Part shown: piece after piece, positions 48,858-58,732 of the stretch
How the letters are laid out: each line of letters opens with the position of its first letter
Position numbering within the stretch: position 1 is the stretch's first letter
Source: Verrucomicrobiota bacterium
GTDB lineage: Bacteria > Verrucomicrobiota > Verrucomicrobiia > Verrucomicrobiales > Akkermansiaceae
Direction: 5' to 3'
Length of the DNA stretch: 64,000 bases
Assembly (NCBI GenBank): GCA_026397725.1
Contig: JAPLUI010000487.1
Coordinates: forward strand, 1-64,000
Notes under the pieces: model-generated
What the model was told of the DNA's origin: nothing
The model's database searches: none
Seen by the model: only the letters and a program-made list of their open reading frames with translations
Program-made: the position numbers and the translations under genes

Positions 48858-50618
48858 ATGAAGACAATTGGTTTGCTCCAAATCTTGTGGGTGCTCGTGC
48901 CTTGCACGGTCGCGGCGAAGGTCGAGTTGCCCCGCGTGTTTGGCGAGGGCATGGTCATGCAGCGCGAGAAACCGTCACGCGTCTGGGGGTGGGGTGACCA
49001 GGCGGATGCGATCACGGTCACGTTCAACGGACAGACCAAGACGACCACCGTTGGCGACGACGGGAAATGGCTGCTGGCGCTCGACCCGATGCCGGCCAAT
49101 GCCAAGCCCCAGACAATGACAGTCAAGGGCGGGAAAGATGTCGTGACATTCCAGAACGTGCTGATCGGGGACGTGTGGCTGTGCAGCGGGCAGAGCAACA
49201 TGGAGGCGGCCGCCAAAGACATTATCAACGCGGATCTGGATATGCCCCAGGCCGGCATCCCCACCATCCGCTGCCTCACCATCCCCCTGAGTTCAAGCCC
49301 CACCGCGCTCGACAATTTCCCGGTCGAGGAGCGCAATCCGTATTATGTGGAACTCAAGGGCGTGTGGCGGGTCAGTTCACCAGAGACGGCGAGGGATTTC
49401 CCCGCCGTGGGCTATCACTTTGCACGCCTGGTAACGGCCATCACCGGAGTGCCCATCGGCCTGATCGACAACTCGTGGGGCGGCAGCGTCGTGGAAACCT
49501 GGGTGTCCCGGGCCTCACTGGAGCAGATTCCCGAGGTGATGCCGTTGTTCAAGGAATATGACGCGGAGGCGGCCGCCTATGACCATGAAGCCGCACTCGC
49601 CCGCAAAATGGCCGGCTGGAAACTGCAGGCCGAAAAGGCCGCAGCCGCCGAACAAAAGCCCCCCCCGAAACCGGAGGTGCCCAAGACCTATATCTATGAT
49701 CAAGGCTATCCGGGCGGATGCTTCAACGCACTGATCGCGCCGATCCGGAAATTCGCGATCAAGGGCGCCATCTTCTATCAGGGCGAAAACAACTGCGTCG
49801 CCGGCCAGGGCCGGCCCAACCTCTATCAGAAAACCTTTCCCGCGCTGATCACGGATTGGCGCCAGGCCTTCGATGACCCGGAGCTGCCGTTCTGCATCGT
49901 CGAGTTGTCTTCCTTCGGCGGGCCGGACGACCCGAACGAACCGGAAACCAGCATCCTCCACAAGGCGTCCGGCGTGCGCGAGGCACAACTCAATGCCCAT
50001 CTCAAATACAAGAACACGGGGATCGTGACCACCTTTGATCTCGGCCACGTCCAGATGCACTCGCCCTTCAAGCGGCCGATCGCCGAGCGCGCGGCACGGT
50101 GGGCCCTGGCCACGGTCTATCAGGTCAAGGGCATCACCTATAACATCCCGATCATGGAATCCTGGAAAAAAGACGGCAAGCGCATCCTGCTGACCTTCAC
50201 CAAAGGGAGCTATCCGAGTTCACCCTTCGGCATGGCGGTGCCGCCCAAGGGCTTCGTGATCGCGGGCAAGGACCGCCATTTCTATCCGGCCCAAGTGACT
50301 GACAACGACGATGGAACCTTTGCCGTCTCCAGTGAGTGGGTACCCGTACCGGAGGCGGTGCGCTACGCCTGGGGCGTCCATCCGGTCGGCAACTTCGGCA
50401 ACCGCGCCGGCCCGACCCCGCCGTTCCGCACCGACGAGTGGCCGGCATGGAATGATGCCCCGATCGGCCCCAGGGGCACTCCGGAGCAACGGAATCCGGA
50501 GGTGCCGACCAGGGAGACCGCCGAAGCCCAGGCCTGGGAGCGCAAGGCTGCCGCCGCCAGGAAGGTGTTGGAGGATTACGACGCGTGGCAGAAGAAACGC
50601 AAGCCGGCCAGGAACTGA
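48858..50618 (+). CDS. Sialate O-acetylesterase-like (SASA) esterase
   Basis: VFGEGMVMQREKPSRVWGWGDQADAITV, VLIGDVWLCSGQSNMEAA, IKGAIFYQGENN. Confidence 0.9.
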   Translation: MKTIGLLQILWVLVPCTVAAKVELPRVFGEGMVMQREKPSRVWGWGDQADAITVTFNGQTKTTTVGDDGKWLLALDPMPANAKPQTMTVKGGKDVVTFQNVLIGDVWLCSGQSNMEAAAKDIINADLDMPQAGIPTIRCLTIPLSSSPTALDNFPVEERNPYYVELKGVWRVSSPETARDFPAVGYHFARLVTAITGVPIGLIDNSWGGSVVETWVSRASLEQIPEVMPLFKEYDAEAAAYDHEAALARKMAGWKLQAEKAAAAEQKPPPKPEVPKTYIYDQGYPGGCFNALIAPIRKFAIKGAIFYQGENNCVAGQGRPNLYQKTFPALITDWRQAFDDPELPFCIVELSSFGGPDDPNEPETSILHKASGVREAQLNAHLKYKNTGIVTTFDLGHVQMHSPFKRPIAERAARWALATVYQVKGITYNIPIMESWKKDGKRILLTFTKGSYPSSPFGMAVPPKGFVIAGKDRHFYPAQVTDNDDGTFAVSSEWVPVPEAVRYAWGVHPVGNFGNRAGPTPPFRTDEWPAWNDAPIGPRGTPEQRNPEVPTRETAEAQAWERKAAAARKVLEDYDAWQKKRKPARN

Positions 50619-50652
50619 TAACAAAGAACAAACAACCAGGAACCCCCATCAC

Positions 50653-53157
50653 ATGACCAACAGAACCATCAGCAAAACAGGATCTCTGCATCTTGCCGCC
50701 ATCTTCGTCACCATTGCCAGCATGACCGGCACTTCGCTCGTCGCGGCCGTGCCTCCGCCGCCACCGCCAGATCTCACCCAGGACAACACGGTCGATCGCA
50801 AGTTGACATACAACCTTGGTGCCACGGGACTGCGCGGATGGATTTACTCCAAGCCGGCAAATCACTTCGAGGGCCTCCAGGGTCGGACCACGGCGGCCAG
50901 CCGGCAGATTCTGGTGACCCACGTCGGGGCCAAGTCGCCGGCGGATGGCGTGATCAAAGTGGACGATGTGATCCTCGGCACCGGCGGCAAGCTGTTCACC
51001 GACGATGCCCGCAAGAGCATCGCCGTGGCGATTCAGGAGGCCGAGAAGGAAACCAATGGAGGCCTCCTGAAGCTCACTATCTGGCGTGCCGGCAAGACCG
51101 GAGAGGTACCACTCAAGCTGAGGGTCATGGGGACCTACAGCGACACCGCTCCCTACGCTTGCCCCAAGTCAAAACGCATCCTTGAGGAAGCCTGCAAGGT
51201 TCTCGCGAAAGAGCCGTTGAACGCAGGCTGGTGTGGAGCGGTCAACGGCCTGGCGCTGATGGCGACCGGCAATCCCGAGTATCTGCCCCGCGTGAGGGAG
51301 TTCGCCCATAAGGTCGGGCCGACCACGCTGAAGCTGGAATTGAAAGACGGGATGGTGATCTGGGACTGGGGCTACCGGAACATCTTCCTCTGCGAGTATT
51401 TCCTCCTCACCGGCGACCAGGAAGTGTTACCTGCCATCAATGAATATACCATCACCCTCGCCAAGGCACAAAGCATGTATGGCACCTTCGGGCACGGCAT
51501 TTCCCGCCTTACCGCCGATGGCAAGCTCCACGGCTCGTTCCCGCCCTACGGACCGGTGAACATGGCGGGACTGCCTGGCAATCTAGCGATCATCATGGGC
51601 GGCAAATGTGGCGTGAAGGATCCCGAAGTCGGCCCGGCGATTGAGCGGGCGTCCGGTTTTTTCGGCTACTTCGTGGACAAGGGTGCCATCCCCTACGGCG
51701 AGCATGAGCCCTGGCCATTCCACGAGAACAATGGCAAGAACTCCCTCTCCGCCCTGTTGTTCGGCGTCCAGGGAAACCGAATCAGCGAAACACAATTCTT
51801 CGCGAAAATGGCGGTCGCCGGCTACCGGAGCCGGGAATGTGGGCACACCGGGCAAGGATTCAGTTATTTGTGGAGCGCCCTGGGGGCCAATGTCGGCGGC
51901 CCGTCCGCAGCGGCGGCCTTTTTCAAGGAAGCCTCATGGCACCTCGACCTGGTGCGGCGCTGCGATGGATCGTTCACCTATGACGGCGGCGAGCAATACG
52001 GTCCCGGCAGGACGGATGACGACACCTACTACGGCAACAGTAGTTACAACGGCCTGAGTCCGACCGCTTCGTATGTCCTAACATATTCGCTGCCGCTGAA
52101 GAAGCTTGTCATCACCGGCAAGGGCGCGAATGAAGCAAACTGGCTGACCAAGCAGGAGACGGCGGACGCCATCGCCTCCGGCCGATTCGATACGGACCGC
52201 AAGCAGATGACCGCGAAGGAACTCGTGGCGGCGTTCAGCGACTGGTCGCCAATCGTTCGCGGCTGGGCGGCGGAGGAGCTGGCCAATCGCCCCGAGGCAA
52301 AGGCGATGGTGCCCCAACTCATCGCCATGGCGGAAGGCAACGATGCCCATGTCAGCCAGGGGGCCTGCGAGGCGCTCGGCTACCTCAAGAGTCCCGCAGC
52401 GCTGCCGGTGTTGGTTCGTCTGCTGGAAACCCGGGACCGCTGGGTACGGGTCAAGGCCGCCAATGCCTTGAAGATGATGGGAGACGCCGCCAAGCCGGCC
52501 GTTCCCGAAATGCTCAAGGCGGTCACCCAAACGGCGGAGCCCCCCCAGCCGATCACCTGGGCCGATCCCATTCAGATCAGCCAGGGCCAACTGGCCGCAG
52601 CCTTGTTCCAAGGACCGTTGCGAACGTCGATCAAGGAAATCGACCCCAACATGCTCCACACGGCTATCAGAGCCGGTTTGAATAATTCGGATAGCAGGGC
52701 CAGGGGCCAGTTGAGCGACACGATCAAGCTGCTGAGCCTGGAGGACGTTCGCGCGCTGGGGCCTGACATCCTCGCCGCCATCAAGGAGTCGGCCCCTGCG
52801 AACACGATGTTCGCGGATGGCATCCGTGATGCGGGATTGAATGTATTGGCGAAGTATCGCTTCCGCGAGGCCATGGCGCTGTGCCTTGAAACGATGGAAA
52901 TCGAAACCTGGGGAAAGTCACGCCGGATCACAAGTCATCTGAAGATACTTCAGTCTTACGGAGGCGCGGCCAAGGAGGTGCTGCCGTTGCTGGACCAGCT
53001 CGATAAGGACCTGCAGCAGCACCGCGAGGCAAAAATGCTCGCCCCTCAGCTCGAACTCCTCCACGAGGTGCGGTCCGCCATCGTGGCCGCTACCGAGCAA
53101 CCCGAGCTGCGGACCCTTGCGTCAGTGCAGCCCAAGGGCGAGCCGGTAAACAGGTGA
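50653..53157 (+). CDS. Secreted protein with PDZ-like region and C-terminal HEAT repeats (DUF6288-like)
   Basis: LVTHVGAKSPADGVIKVDDVILGTGGKLFTDDAR (PDZ-like), AKAMVPQLIAMAEGNDAHVSQGACEALGYLKSPAALPVLVRLLETRDRWVRVKAANALKMMGDAAKPAVPEM (HEAT). Confidence 0.65.
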   Translation: MTNRTISKTGSLHLAAIFVTIASMTGTSLVAAVPPPPPPDLTQDNTVDRKLTYNLGATGLRGWIYSKPANHFEGLQGRTTAASRQILVTHVGAKSPADGVIKVDDVILGTGGKLFTDDARKSIAVAIQEAEKETNGGLLKLTIWRAGKTGEVPLKLRVMGTYSDTAPYACPKSKRILEEACKVLAKEPLNAGWCGAVNGLALMATGNPEYLPRVREFAHKVGPTTLKLELKDGMVIWDWGYRNIFLCEYFLLTGDQEVLPAINEYTITLAKAQSMYGTFGHGISRLTADGKLHGSFPPYGPVNMAGLPGNLAIIMGGKCGVKDPEVGPAIERASGFFGYFVDKGAIPYGEHEPWPFHENNGKNSLSALLFGVQGNRISETQFFAKMAVAGYRSRECGHTGQGFSYLWSALGANVGGPSAAAAFFKEASWHLDLVRRCDGSFTYDGGEQYGPGRTDDDTYYGNSSYNGLSPTASYVLTYSLPLKKLVITGKGANEANWLTKQETADAIASGRFDTDRKQMTAKELVAAFSDWSPIVRGWAAEELANRPEAKAMVPQLIAMAEGNDAHVSQGACEALGYLKSPAALPVLVRLLETRDRWVRVKAANALKMMGDAAKPAVPEMLKAVTQTAEPPQPITWADPIQISQGQLAAALFQGPLRTSIKEIDPNMLHTAIRAGLNNSDSRARGQLSDTIKLLSLEDVRALGPDILAAIKESAPANTMFADGIRDAGLNVLAKYRFREAMALCLETMEIETWGKSRRITSHLKILQSYGGAAKEVLPLLDQLDKDLQQHREAKMLAPQLELLHEVRSAIVAATEQPELRTLASVQPKGEPVNR

Positions 53158-53217
53158 CGTTCCCATTGAGGCGATTGACAGTGCATTCATATCCAAACTG
53201 CAAACGAACGGAACATC

Positions 53218-54738
53218 ATGAATAAACTGATAACGCCATTCATCCTCTTCCCCCTCGCCATCACGCTGGTGGCAACTCCCATACTCCGAGCTGAGGATAT
53301 CCCTGCTGCGCGGCGGGCTGGCGACCTGAAACCGGCAGAGAATGTCAAGAAGACCATGGTCTCCTATCCGGCGGACCAGAAGTTCTTGATTCCTCAAAAA
53401 CACCAGTACCACCAAACCCTGACCATGAAGCTCTTCTTGTCGGAGGCCAAGTTCGACGGGAAACTCAAGCACAAGGACAACGGAAAATCGGAAGTCTTCC
53501 TGAATTACGAGCAGACGCTCGAGATGATCCGCCGAATGGATAACCTGACCCTGGGAATCCCGAAAATCATCTATATCGTCGGCTGGCAATACAACGGGCA
53601 CGATTCCAAATACCCCGCATGGTTCGAAGGAAATCCCAGGCTGAAACGCCCGCAAGATGCCAATTCGCTGGATAGCCTCAAATGGCTGATGAAAGAGGCT
53701 GAAGCCTATCATACCACGGTCAGTCTTCACATCAACATGTTCGATGCTTACGAAGACAGTCCGCTCTGGGATGAATATGTCAAAAAGGACATCATTGCGA
53801 AAAATGCCGACGGCTCCTTGCGGCCGTGCGAATGGGGTTACCCGATCAGCTACGCCCGGGAATGGGAAACGGGATGTGTCCAAAAGCGGATCGATGCACT
53901 GTGCGCCTTGCTTCCCATCCAACATGCCGGAACCATCCACATCGATGCGTTCCATACCTGGCCACCCGTCCCGACTCCCGCCCCGGACGGAAAAACCTAT
54001 GTGGAAAAAGACAAGGGAGTCATCAGTCCATACCTGAAATTCACGGTGGCCGATGAAACCGAGGCCCAACGCAATATCTTCCGGTATTGGGCCCAAAAGG
54101 GCATCGATGTCACCAGCGAATCGGTCGCCTTCCTGCGCGAAACCGCCTTTGAAGGGTATCAGCCGATGGCCTGGTGGTTCAATGGCGGACTGAATGCCTA
54201 TTTGAAATGGCCCGCTGCCTTCTATTGTGGGGGCCGTGATAATACGGAATGGGGCATGCTTTTCGGGTCCAGCATGCATGGCGAGGACATTGTGAGAAAG
54301 GAACCCGAGTCCCTGGCCGGCTTCAAGGAACAATTCTGCCTGAAAACCGCGGTTTGGTATTACCTGAACAGGCTCCAACGCCTTTATCTCCTGAATGGCC
54401 AGGAATACCAGTCCGTCCAGTTCTCTGACAATGTCAGGACATACCTGTCAAAAGATGATCAGTACAGGGTCACCCAGGGCGAGGTGACCCTGGTTGAAGA
54501 CACCGATGTGCTGATACCGGCACTTTGGATGGGAACCGGTTCCATGCTGGCCTACAGCAAAAAGGGGTATGCAAACAGATCGTGGACTCTCCCGGCGAAT
54601 TGGCAGGATGCGAAGGAAGTGCAGCTTACCCGCATCACTGATGAAGGGAGCACAAAACCTGAATTGATAAAACCAGTGGCCGGAAAACTCGACCTCACCC
54701 TGGCCAAGGATACCATGATCCTCATCGAAAAATTGTAA
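53218..54738 (+). CDS. Secreted glycosidase-like protein, possibly GH101 (endo-alpha-N-acetylgalactosaminidase)-related
   Basis: Signal peptide; IPKIIYIVGWQYNGHDSKYPAWF...TTVSLHINMFDAY...AGTIHIDAFHTWPP...DVTSESVAF barrel-like pattern. Confidence 0.5.
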   Translation: MNKLITPFILFPLAITLVATPILRAEDIPAARRAGDLKPAENVKKTMVSYPADQKFLIPQKHQYHQTLTMKLFLSEAKFDGKLKHKDNGKSEVFLNYEQTLEMIRRMDNLTLGIPKIIYIVGWQYNGHDSKYPAWFEGNPRLKRPQDANSLDSLKWLMKEAEAYHTTVSLHINMFDAYEDSPLWDEYVKKDIIAKNADGSLRPCEWGYPISYAREWETGCVQKRIDALCALLPIQHAGTIHIDAFHTWPPVPTPAPDGKTYVEKDKGVISPYLKFTVADETEAQRNIFRYWAQKGIDVTSESVAFLRETAFEGYQPMAWWFNGGLNAYLKWPAAFYCGGRDNTEWGMLFGSSMHGEDIVRKEPESLAGFKEQFCLKTAVWYYLNRLQRLYLLNGQEYQSVQFSDNVRTYLSKDDQYRVTQGEVTLVEDTDVLIPALWMGTGSMLAYSKKGYANRSWTLPANWQDAKEVQLTRITDEGSTKPELIKPVAGKLDLTLAKDTMILIEKL

Positions 54739-54758
54739 CCAACAGCTCAATCTTCCCC

Positions 54759-54884
54759 ATGCACGCCACCCCGAAAAGCAAATCCAAAGCAGTTGTTGCA
54801 TCGGCTGCGCTGTGGTGTCTGGCGGCCAACGCCGCCGGGTTTGAAGCGTATTACACCCGCCTGAATCAGTCACTCAAGGCATGA
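54759..54884 (+). pseudogene. 41-aa remnant: signal peptide plus FEAYYTRLN stub
   Basis: MHATPKSKSKAVVASAALWCLAANAAGFEAYYTRLNQSLKA*; FEAYYTRL matches FGAYYTRL in the gene at 63645. Confidence 0.4.
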
Positions 54885-54929
54885 ACAACTAGGACCGATT
54901 CCAAGCCGCTGGAATAATTATAACTCCCC

Positions 54930-57900
54930 ATGAATACCAAATTCTTATCAATCACTTTGTTGCCCCTGTTTCTAACCGCCTTGTCCGCGAACGCGCAAAT
55001 GCCTGGCTGGCGGCATTCCGGCCGCATATATATTCTGACGACGCCGGAGGGTGCGAATCTTCCCGCGTCGGCGTCGGAGGACAACTTCCCGCTGCTGGTC
55101 CGCCTCCACCAGGATTTTTTCGATTTCAGCCAGGCCGGGGCGCATGGTGAAGACCTCCGCTTCACCTCCGCGGCCGGCAACGCATTGGCATTCGAGATCG
55201 AGGACTGGAAGCCTGCTGATGGGACGGCCAGCATCTGGGTGCGCATCCACCACATCAAAGGGAATGCCCGGCAGGCCATCACGATGTACTGGGGCAACAG
55301 CAGCGCCCCCGCCGCGGGCAACGGCGAAAGGGTTTTCGGCACGGATGCCGGGTTTTGCGGCGTATGGCATCTGGGGGATGATTGCAAGGATTCCACCCCG
55401 AACCATCTGAATGGAACCAGCAAGGACACCAGCCACGTTGCCGGGATCATCGGGAATGCCGAAGAGTTCCGCTTTGGCAGCTATATTGGCTCCGAGGAAG
55501 AGCAAAGTTGTCTGCCGAAAGACAACGAGGAGAGGTCCATGTCGATGTGGATGAGTCCAACCAGTTACGAAGGCAATCCCACCATGGGGGGATGGGGAAA
55601 GCAGGGCTCCAAACATCTCTCCTACCTCACATTGGGAGATGGCGTGACCCGATTCCATGGTCATTCGGCTGACCCCAGAGGAAAATCCAGGATTCCGCTG
55701 GGGGAATGGCATCATGTCGCGGTTTCCCTTTCCGGAGGCGAGATCCGGTTCTATTTGGACGGGGTGCAGGAATGTCGCAGAAACATGGTGAGCTTGGAAA
55801 CAACCTCACCATCCGGATGGAATATCGGCAAGCACACTCCAGGGCCCGGCAATTGGGCGCAACATTACCGTGGCGCCCTCGACGAAGTGCGCTTTGAGGC
55901 TGTGGCACGTTCGGCCGACTGGGTGAAACTTTGTTACGAAAACCAGAAGCCGCTCCAGACTCTGGCCGGGACCTTGGTTCAGGACGGCAACGAGTTTTCA
56001 GTCTCACCCTCCGCCCTGACGATTCAAGAGGGGAAATCGGCATCCCTTTCAGGAAAGGCCGGTGGGGCCTGCAAGGTGTACTGGGTATTGAAAGATGGCG
56101 GCAAAGAGCAACTGCTCGCGGTCGATCGTTTCAACTGCACGTTTGATGCTGGCAGGCTTGCCGCTGATAAGAACGTCACTGTGCAGTTCAAGGCTGTTTA
56201 TGCCGATGTGGTGAAAACCAAGGATATAGCCATCACGATTCGGGAGTATGTTCCGAATCCCGTATATACCCTCGCGACCCCGGCCACCTGGAATGGCAGG
56301 GACGTGCTGGAAATTGCTCCAGTGATCTCCAACCTCGCAGCAATGAGGGCCACAGGCGCCGGCGACATGCATTACGCTTGGAAGGTCTCGGGAATGGCCA
56401 CCATCCACGAGACCGGGCCGGGCAAACTGATCCTGAAGAGAGCCCAGAACAGCGGTGAGTTGCTCGTCACCCTCGCGCTCGATAATGGCGATGTGGCTTC
56501 CTCCAAGACGATTGCGATCAAGGTGCGTGAGCCGGAGCGGGACGCCTGGGTCCAGCGTATTCCCGCCAAGGATGAGAAGCCTGCGAACAACCAGTTCTAC
56601 CCCCGCGATGATGATAACGTGGGAACGCTCTACTATAACGGAACTCTGGATGGCGCCGCTGACTCGGTTTTCCTGAAGTTATATGCCGGGGACAAGCTGA
56701 TGGGTAAAATCGAGCAGCAATTGCCGGCTGATAGAACTTATGCCCTTGCCACCAAACTAAACGCCGGACTGGTCAAATATCGGACAGAGTTCGGCACCAA
56801 CAACGGTAATCGCGAGAAAGTGCTGGATACGGCGGAAAACCTGGTCTGCGGCGATGCCTACATCATTCAGGGCCAGTCCAATGCGGAAGCCTGGGCAGAC
56901 CAGGTCGTCCATCCATTCCAGAGCGAGTGGCTCCGCAGTTTCGGCACGCCGATTACCGATCCGGTGACGGCCAGGACCGCGATTTGGGGCAATGCCATTT
57001 CCTTCAAAGGCGGCGAGAACCGTCACAAGCTCCAGATCGGTTACTGGGGCGTCGAGCTGGGCAAGCAACTCATCGAGCAACATCAGGTTCCGGTTTTCAT
57101 CATCAATGGCGCCCAGGGCGGAACCCGTATTGACCAGCACCAGCGCAATGATGCCGATCCCACCGATGTGAACACCATCTATGGCAGGTTGCTATGGCGA
57201 TTGCAGCAGGCGAAGCTCACGCATGGAATTCGCGCCGTGTTGTGGCACCAGGGAGAAAACGACCAGGGCGCCGGCGGGCCGAGCGGAACGTTCGGCTGGG
57301 AAGAATACCAGGATTACTTCGTCAGCTTGGCAGCCGCCTGGAAAGAGGATTACCCCAATATCAAGCACTACTATGTTTACCAGATTTGGCCGGGTGCGTG
57401 CGGCACGGAGCCCGATGCGAACGACCGCCTGCGTGACGCCCAGCGGACCCTGCCCTATCAGTTCTCCAACATGAGCGTCATGTCAACCCTGGGCATCCGT
57501 CCGGGTTCCGGCTGCCATTATTCCCCCGAGGGCTATGCCGTGATGGCTTGCTTAATGTATCCCCTGTTGAACCAATACAACTACGGAGTCGTTCCCAAGC
57601 AGTCGATCACTCCGCCGAACATCAGGGAAGTCTGCTACACCAGCGGCAAGCAGGATGAAATCGCCCTGCGGTTCGACCAAAGCGTGAAATTCGACGTCGC
57701 CGCACTCGGCAGATTCTATCTCGACGGCGAGGCCGGAAAAGTCGCTTCCGGCAACGGCTCCGGCAACCTCATCACGCTGCAACTGGCCGCTCCCTCGGGC
57801 GCAAGGAACATCACCTACGTCAAAGGTGGCGTCTGGAAGCAGGAACAAGCGATTATCCGGGGCACCAACGACATCGCAGCGCTGACCTTTTGCGAAGTCC

Positions 57901-57932
57901 CGATCCTGCCCGCCCCCACCGCCAGTCGATAA
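54930..57932 (+). CDS. Secreted protein with DUF2341, LamG-like and C-terminal SGNH/sialate O-acetylesterase domains
   Basis: NFPLLVRLHQDFFDFSQAGAHGEDLRFTSAAGNALAFEIEDW (DUF2341), GEWHHVAVSLSGGEIRFYLDG (LamG), GDAYIIQGQSNAEAW and AVLWHQGENDQG (SGNH). Confidence 0.88.
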   Translation: MNTKFLSITLLPLFLTALSANAQMPGWRHSGRIYILTTPEGANLPASASEDNFPLLVRLHQDFFDFSQAGAHGEDLRFTSAAGNALAFEIEDWKPADGTASIWVRIHHIKGNARQAITMYWGNSSAPAAGNGERVFGTDAGFCGVWHLGDDCKDSTPNHLNGTSKDTSHVAGIIGNAEEFRFGSYIGSEEEQSCLPKDNEERSMSMWMSPTSYEGNPTMGGWGKQGSKHLSYLTLGDGVTRFHGHSADPRGKSRIPLGEWHHVAVSLSGGEIRFYLDGVQECRRNMVSLETTSPSGWNIGKHTPGPGNWAQHYRGALDEVRFEAVARSADWVKLCYENQKPLQTLAGTLVQDGNEFSVSPSALTIQEGKSASLSGKAGGACKVYWVLKDGGKEQLLAVDRFNCTFDAGRLAADKNVTVQFKAVYADVVKTKDIAITIREYVPNPVYTLATPATWNGRDVLEIAPVISNLAAMRATGAGDMHYAWKVSGMATIHETGPGKLILKRAQNSGELLVTLALDNGDVASSKTIAIKVREPERDAWVQRIPAKDEKPANNQFYPRDDDNVGTLYYNGTLDGAADSVFLKLYAGDKLMGKIEQQLPADRTYALATKLNAGLVKYRTEFGTNNGNREKVLDTAENLVCGDAYIIQGQSNAEAWADQVVHPFQSEWLRSFGTPITDPVTARTAIWGNAISFKGGENRHKLQIGYWGVELGKQLIEQHQVPVFIINGAQGGTRIDQHQRNDADPTDVNTIYGRLLWRLQQAKLTHGIRAVLWHQGENDQGAGGPSGTFGWEEYQDYFVSLAAAWKEDYPNIKHYYVYQIWPGACGTEPDANDRLRDAQRTLPYQFSNMSVMSTLGIRPGSGCHYSPEGYAVMACLMYPLLNQYNYGVVPKQSITPPNIREVCYTSGKQDEIALRFDQSVKFDVAALGRFYLDGEAGKVASGNGSGNLITLQLAAPSGARNITYVKGGVWKQEQAIIRGTNDIAALTFCEVPILPAPTASR

Positions 57933-58089
57933 TTTCCCGGTGATGCATTACTCCACCCTTGCCGGACAATCGGACACGTAATGATCCTGATCGAAACAAC
58001 CAAACTCTCAAACCACACCACCACGCCTACCACACCATGCACCCAACCCTCCTGACAAGGTCCGCCCTGCCGCGGCTCATCCCCGCCGG

Positions 58090-58195
58090 TCGTCAACCGC
58101 AGGCCCTCGATACCATCTCCGTCAAGACGGAAGGCGGCAGCACCACCGTCGAGTCGCTCGAAGTCTTCACTATGAAGTCGATCTGGAAGAAGTAG
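58090..58195 (+). pseudogene. C-terminal remnant of a GH32-like glycosidase
   Basis: LDTISVKTEGGSTTVESLEVFTMKSIWKK* resembles GH32 C-terminal GGxxxVxSLxVxxLKSxW. Confidence 0.4.
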
Positions 58196-58254
58196 GACTG
58201 CAATTCACCAAGAACCGTGAATTATTCCCATCCGGGGCGCGTAGGGCTTGAACC

Positions 58255-58732
58255 ATGAACATGAATGCCCCTTGTCTTGCTGCCATAGCCTTGGCCATGC
58301 CGTTGCATGCCGGGCTTGAACTGCCGAAGGTTTTCACCCCGCACATGGTGCTGCAACGCGGCATGGCCGTGCCGGTATATGCCGCCGCCGCTCCGGGCGA
58401 GACGGTGGCCGTGAAGTCCCGTGACCTGACGAAGTCCGCCACCTCCGGCCAGGTTGGCAAGTGGTGCGTGAAACTCGACGCCTTGGCGGCCGGCGGCCCC
58501 GATGTGCTGACAATCGGTGACAAGATAATCGAAGACGTGCTGGTGGGCGATGTGTGGATCGGTTCCGGCCAATCGAACACGGACATGCCGGTGTCCGCCT
58601 ATGCCGGTGACGACCCTGCGCCCGCGGCGGCAGCCAAAGAGCATTATCCCAAGATCCGCCTGATGAGTCGGTTATGGCGTCAAGGGTGTGCTGTGGGACC
58701 AGGGCGAGAGCCTCTATGGGCAATCATCATGA
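58255..58732 (+). pseudogene. Internally deleted, frameshifted sialate O-acetylesterase remnant
   Basis: ELPKVFTPHMVLQRGMAVPVYAAAAPGETV...VLVGDVWIGSGQSNTDMPVS in one frame; YGVKGVLWDQGESLYGQSS* in the +1 frame at 58673-58732. Confidence 0.7.

Noticed and set aside
49658-49665. C8 tract inside the 48858-50618 esterase as another frameshift
   Set aside because: The frame is continuous through the tract and the protein is intact
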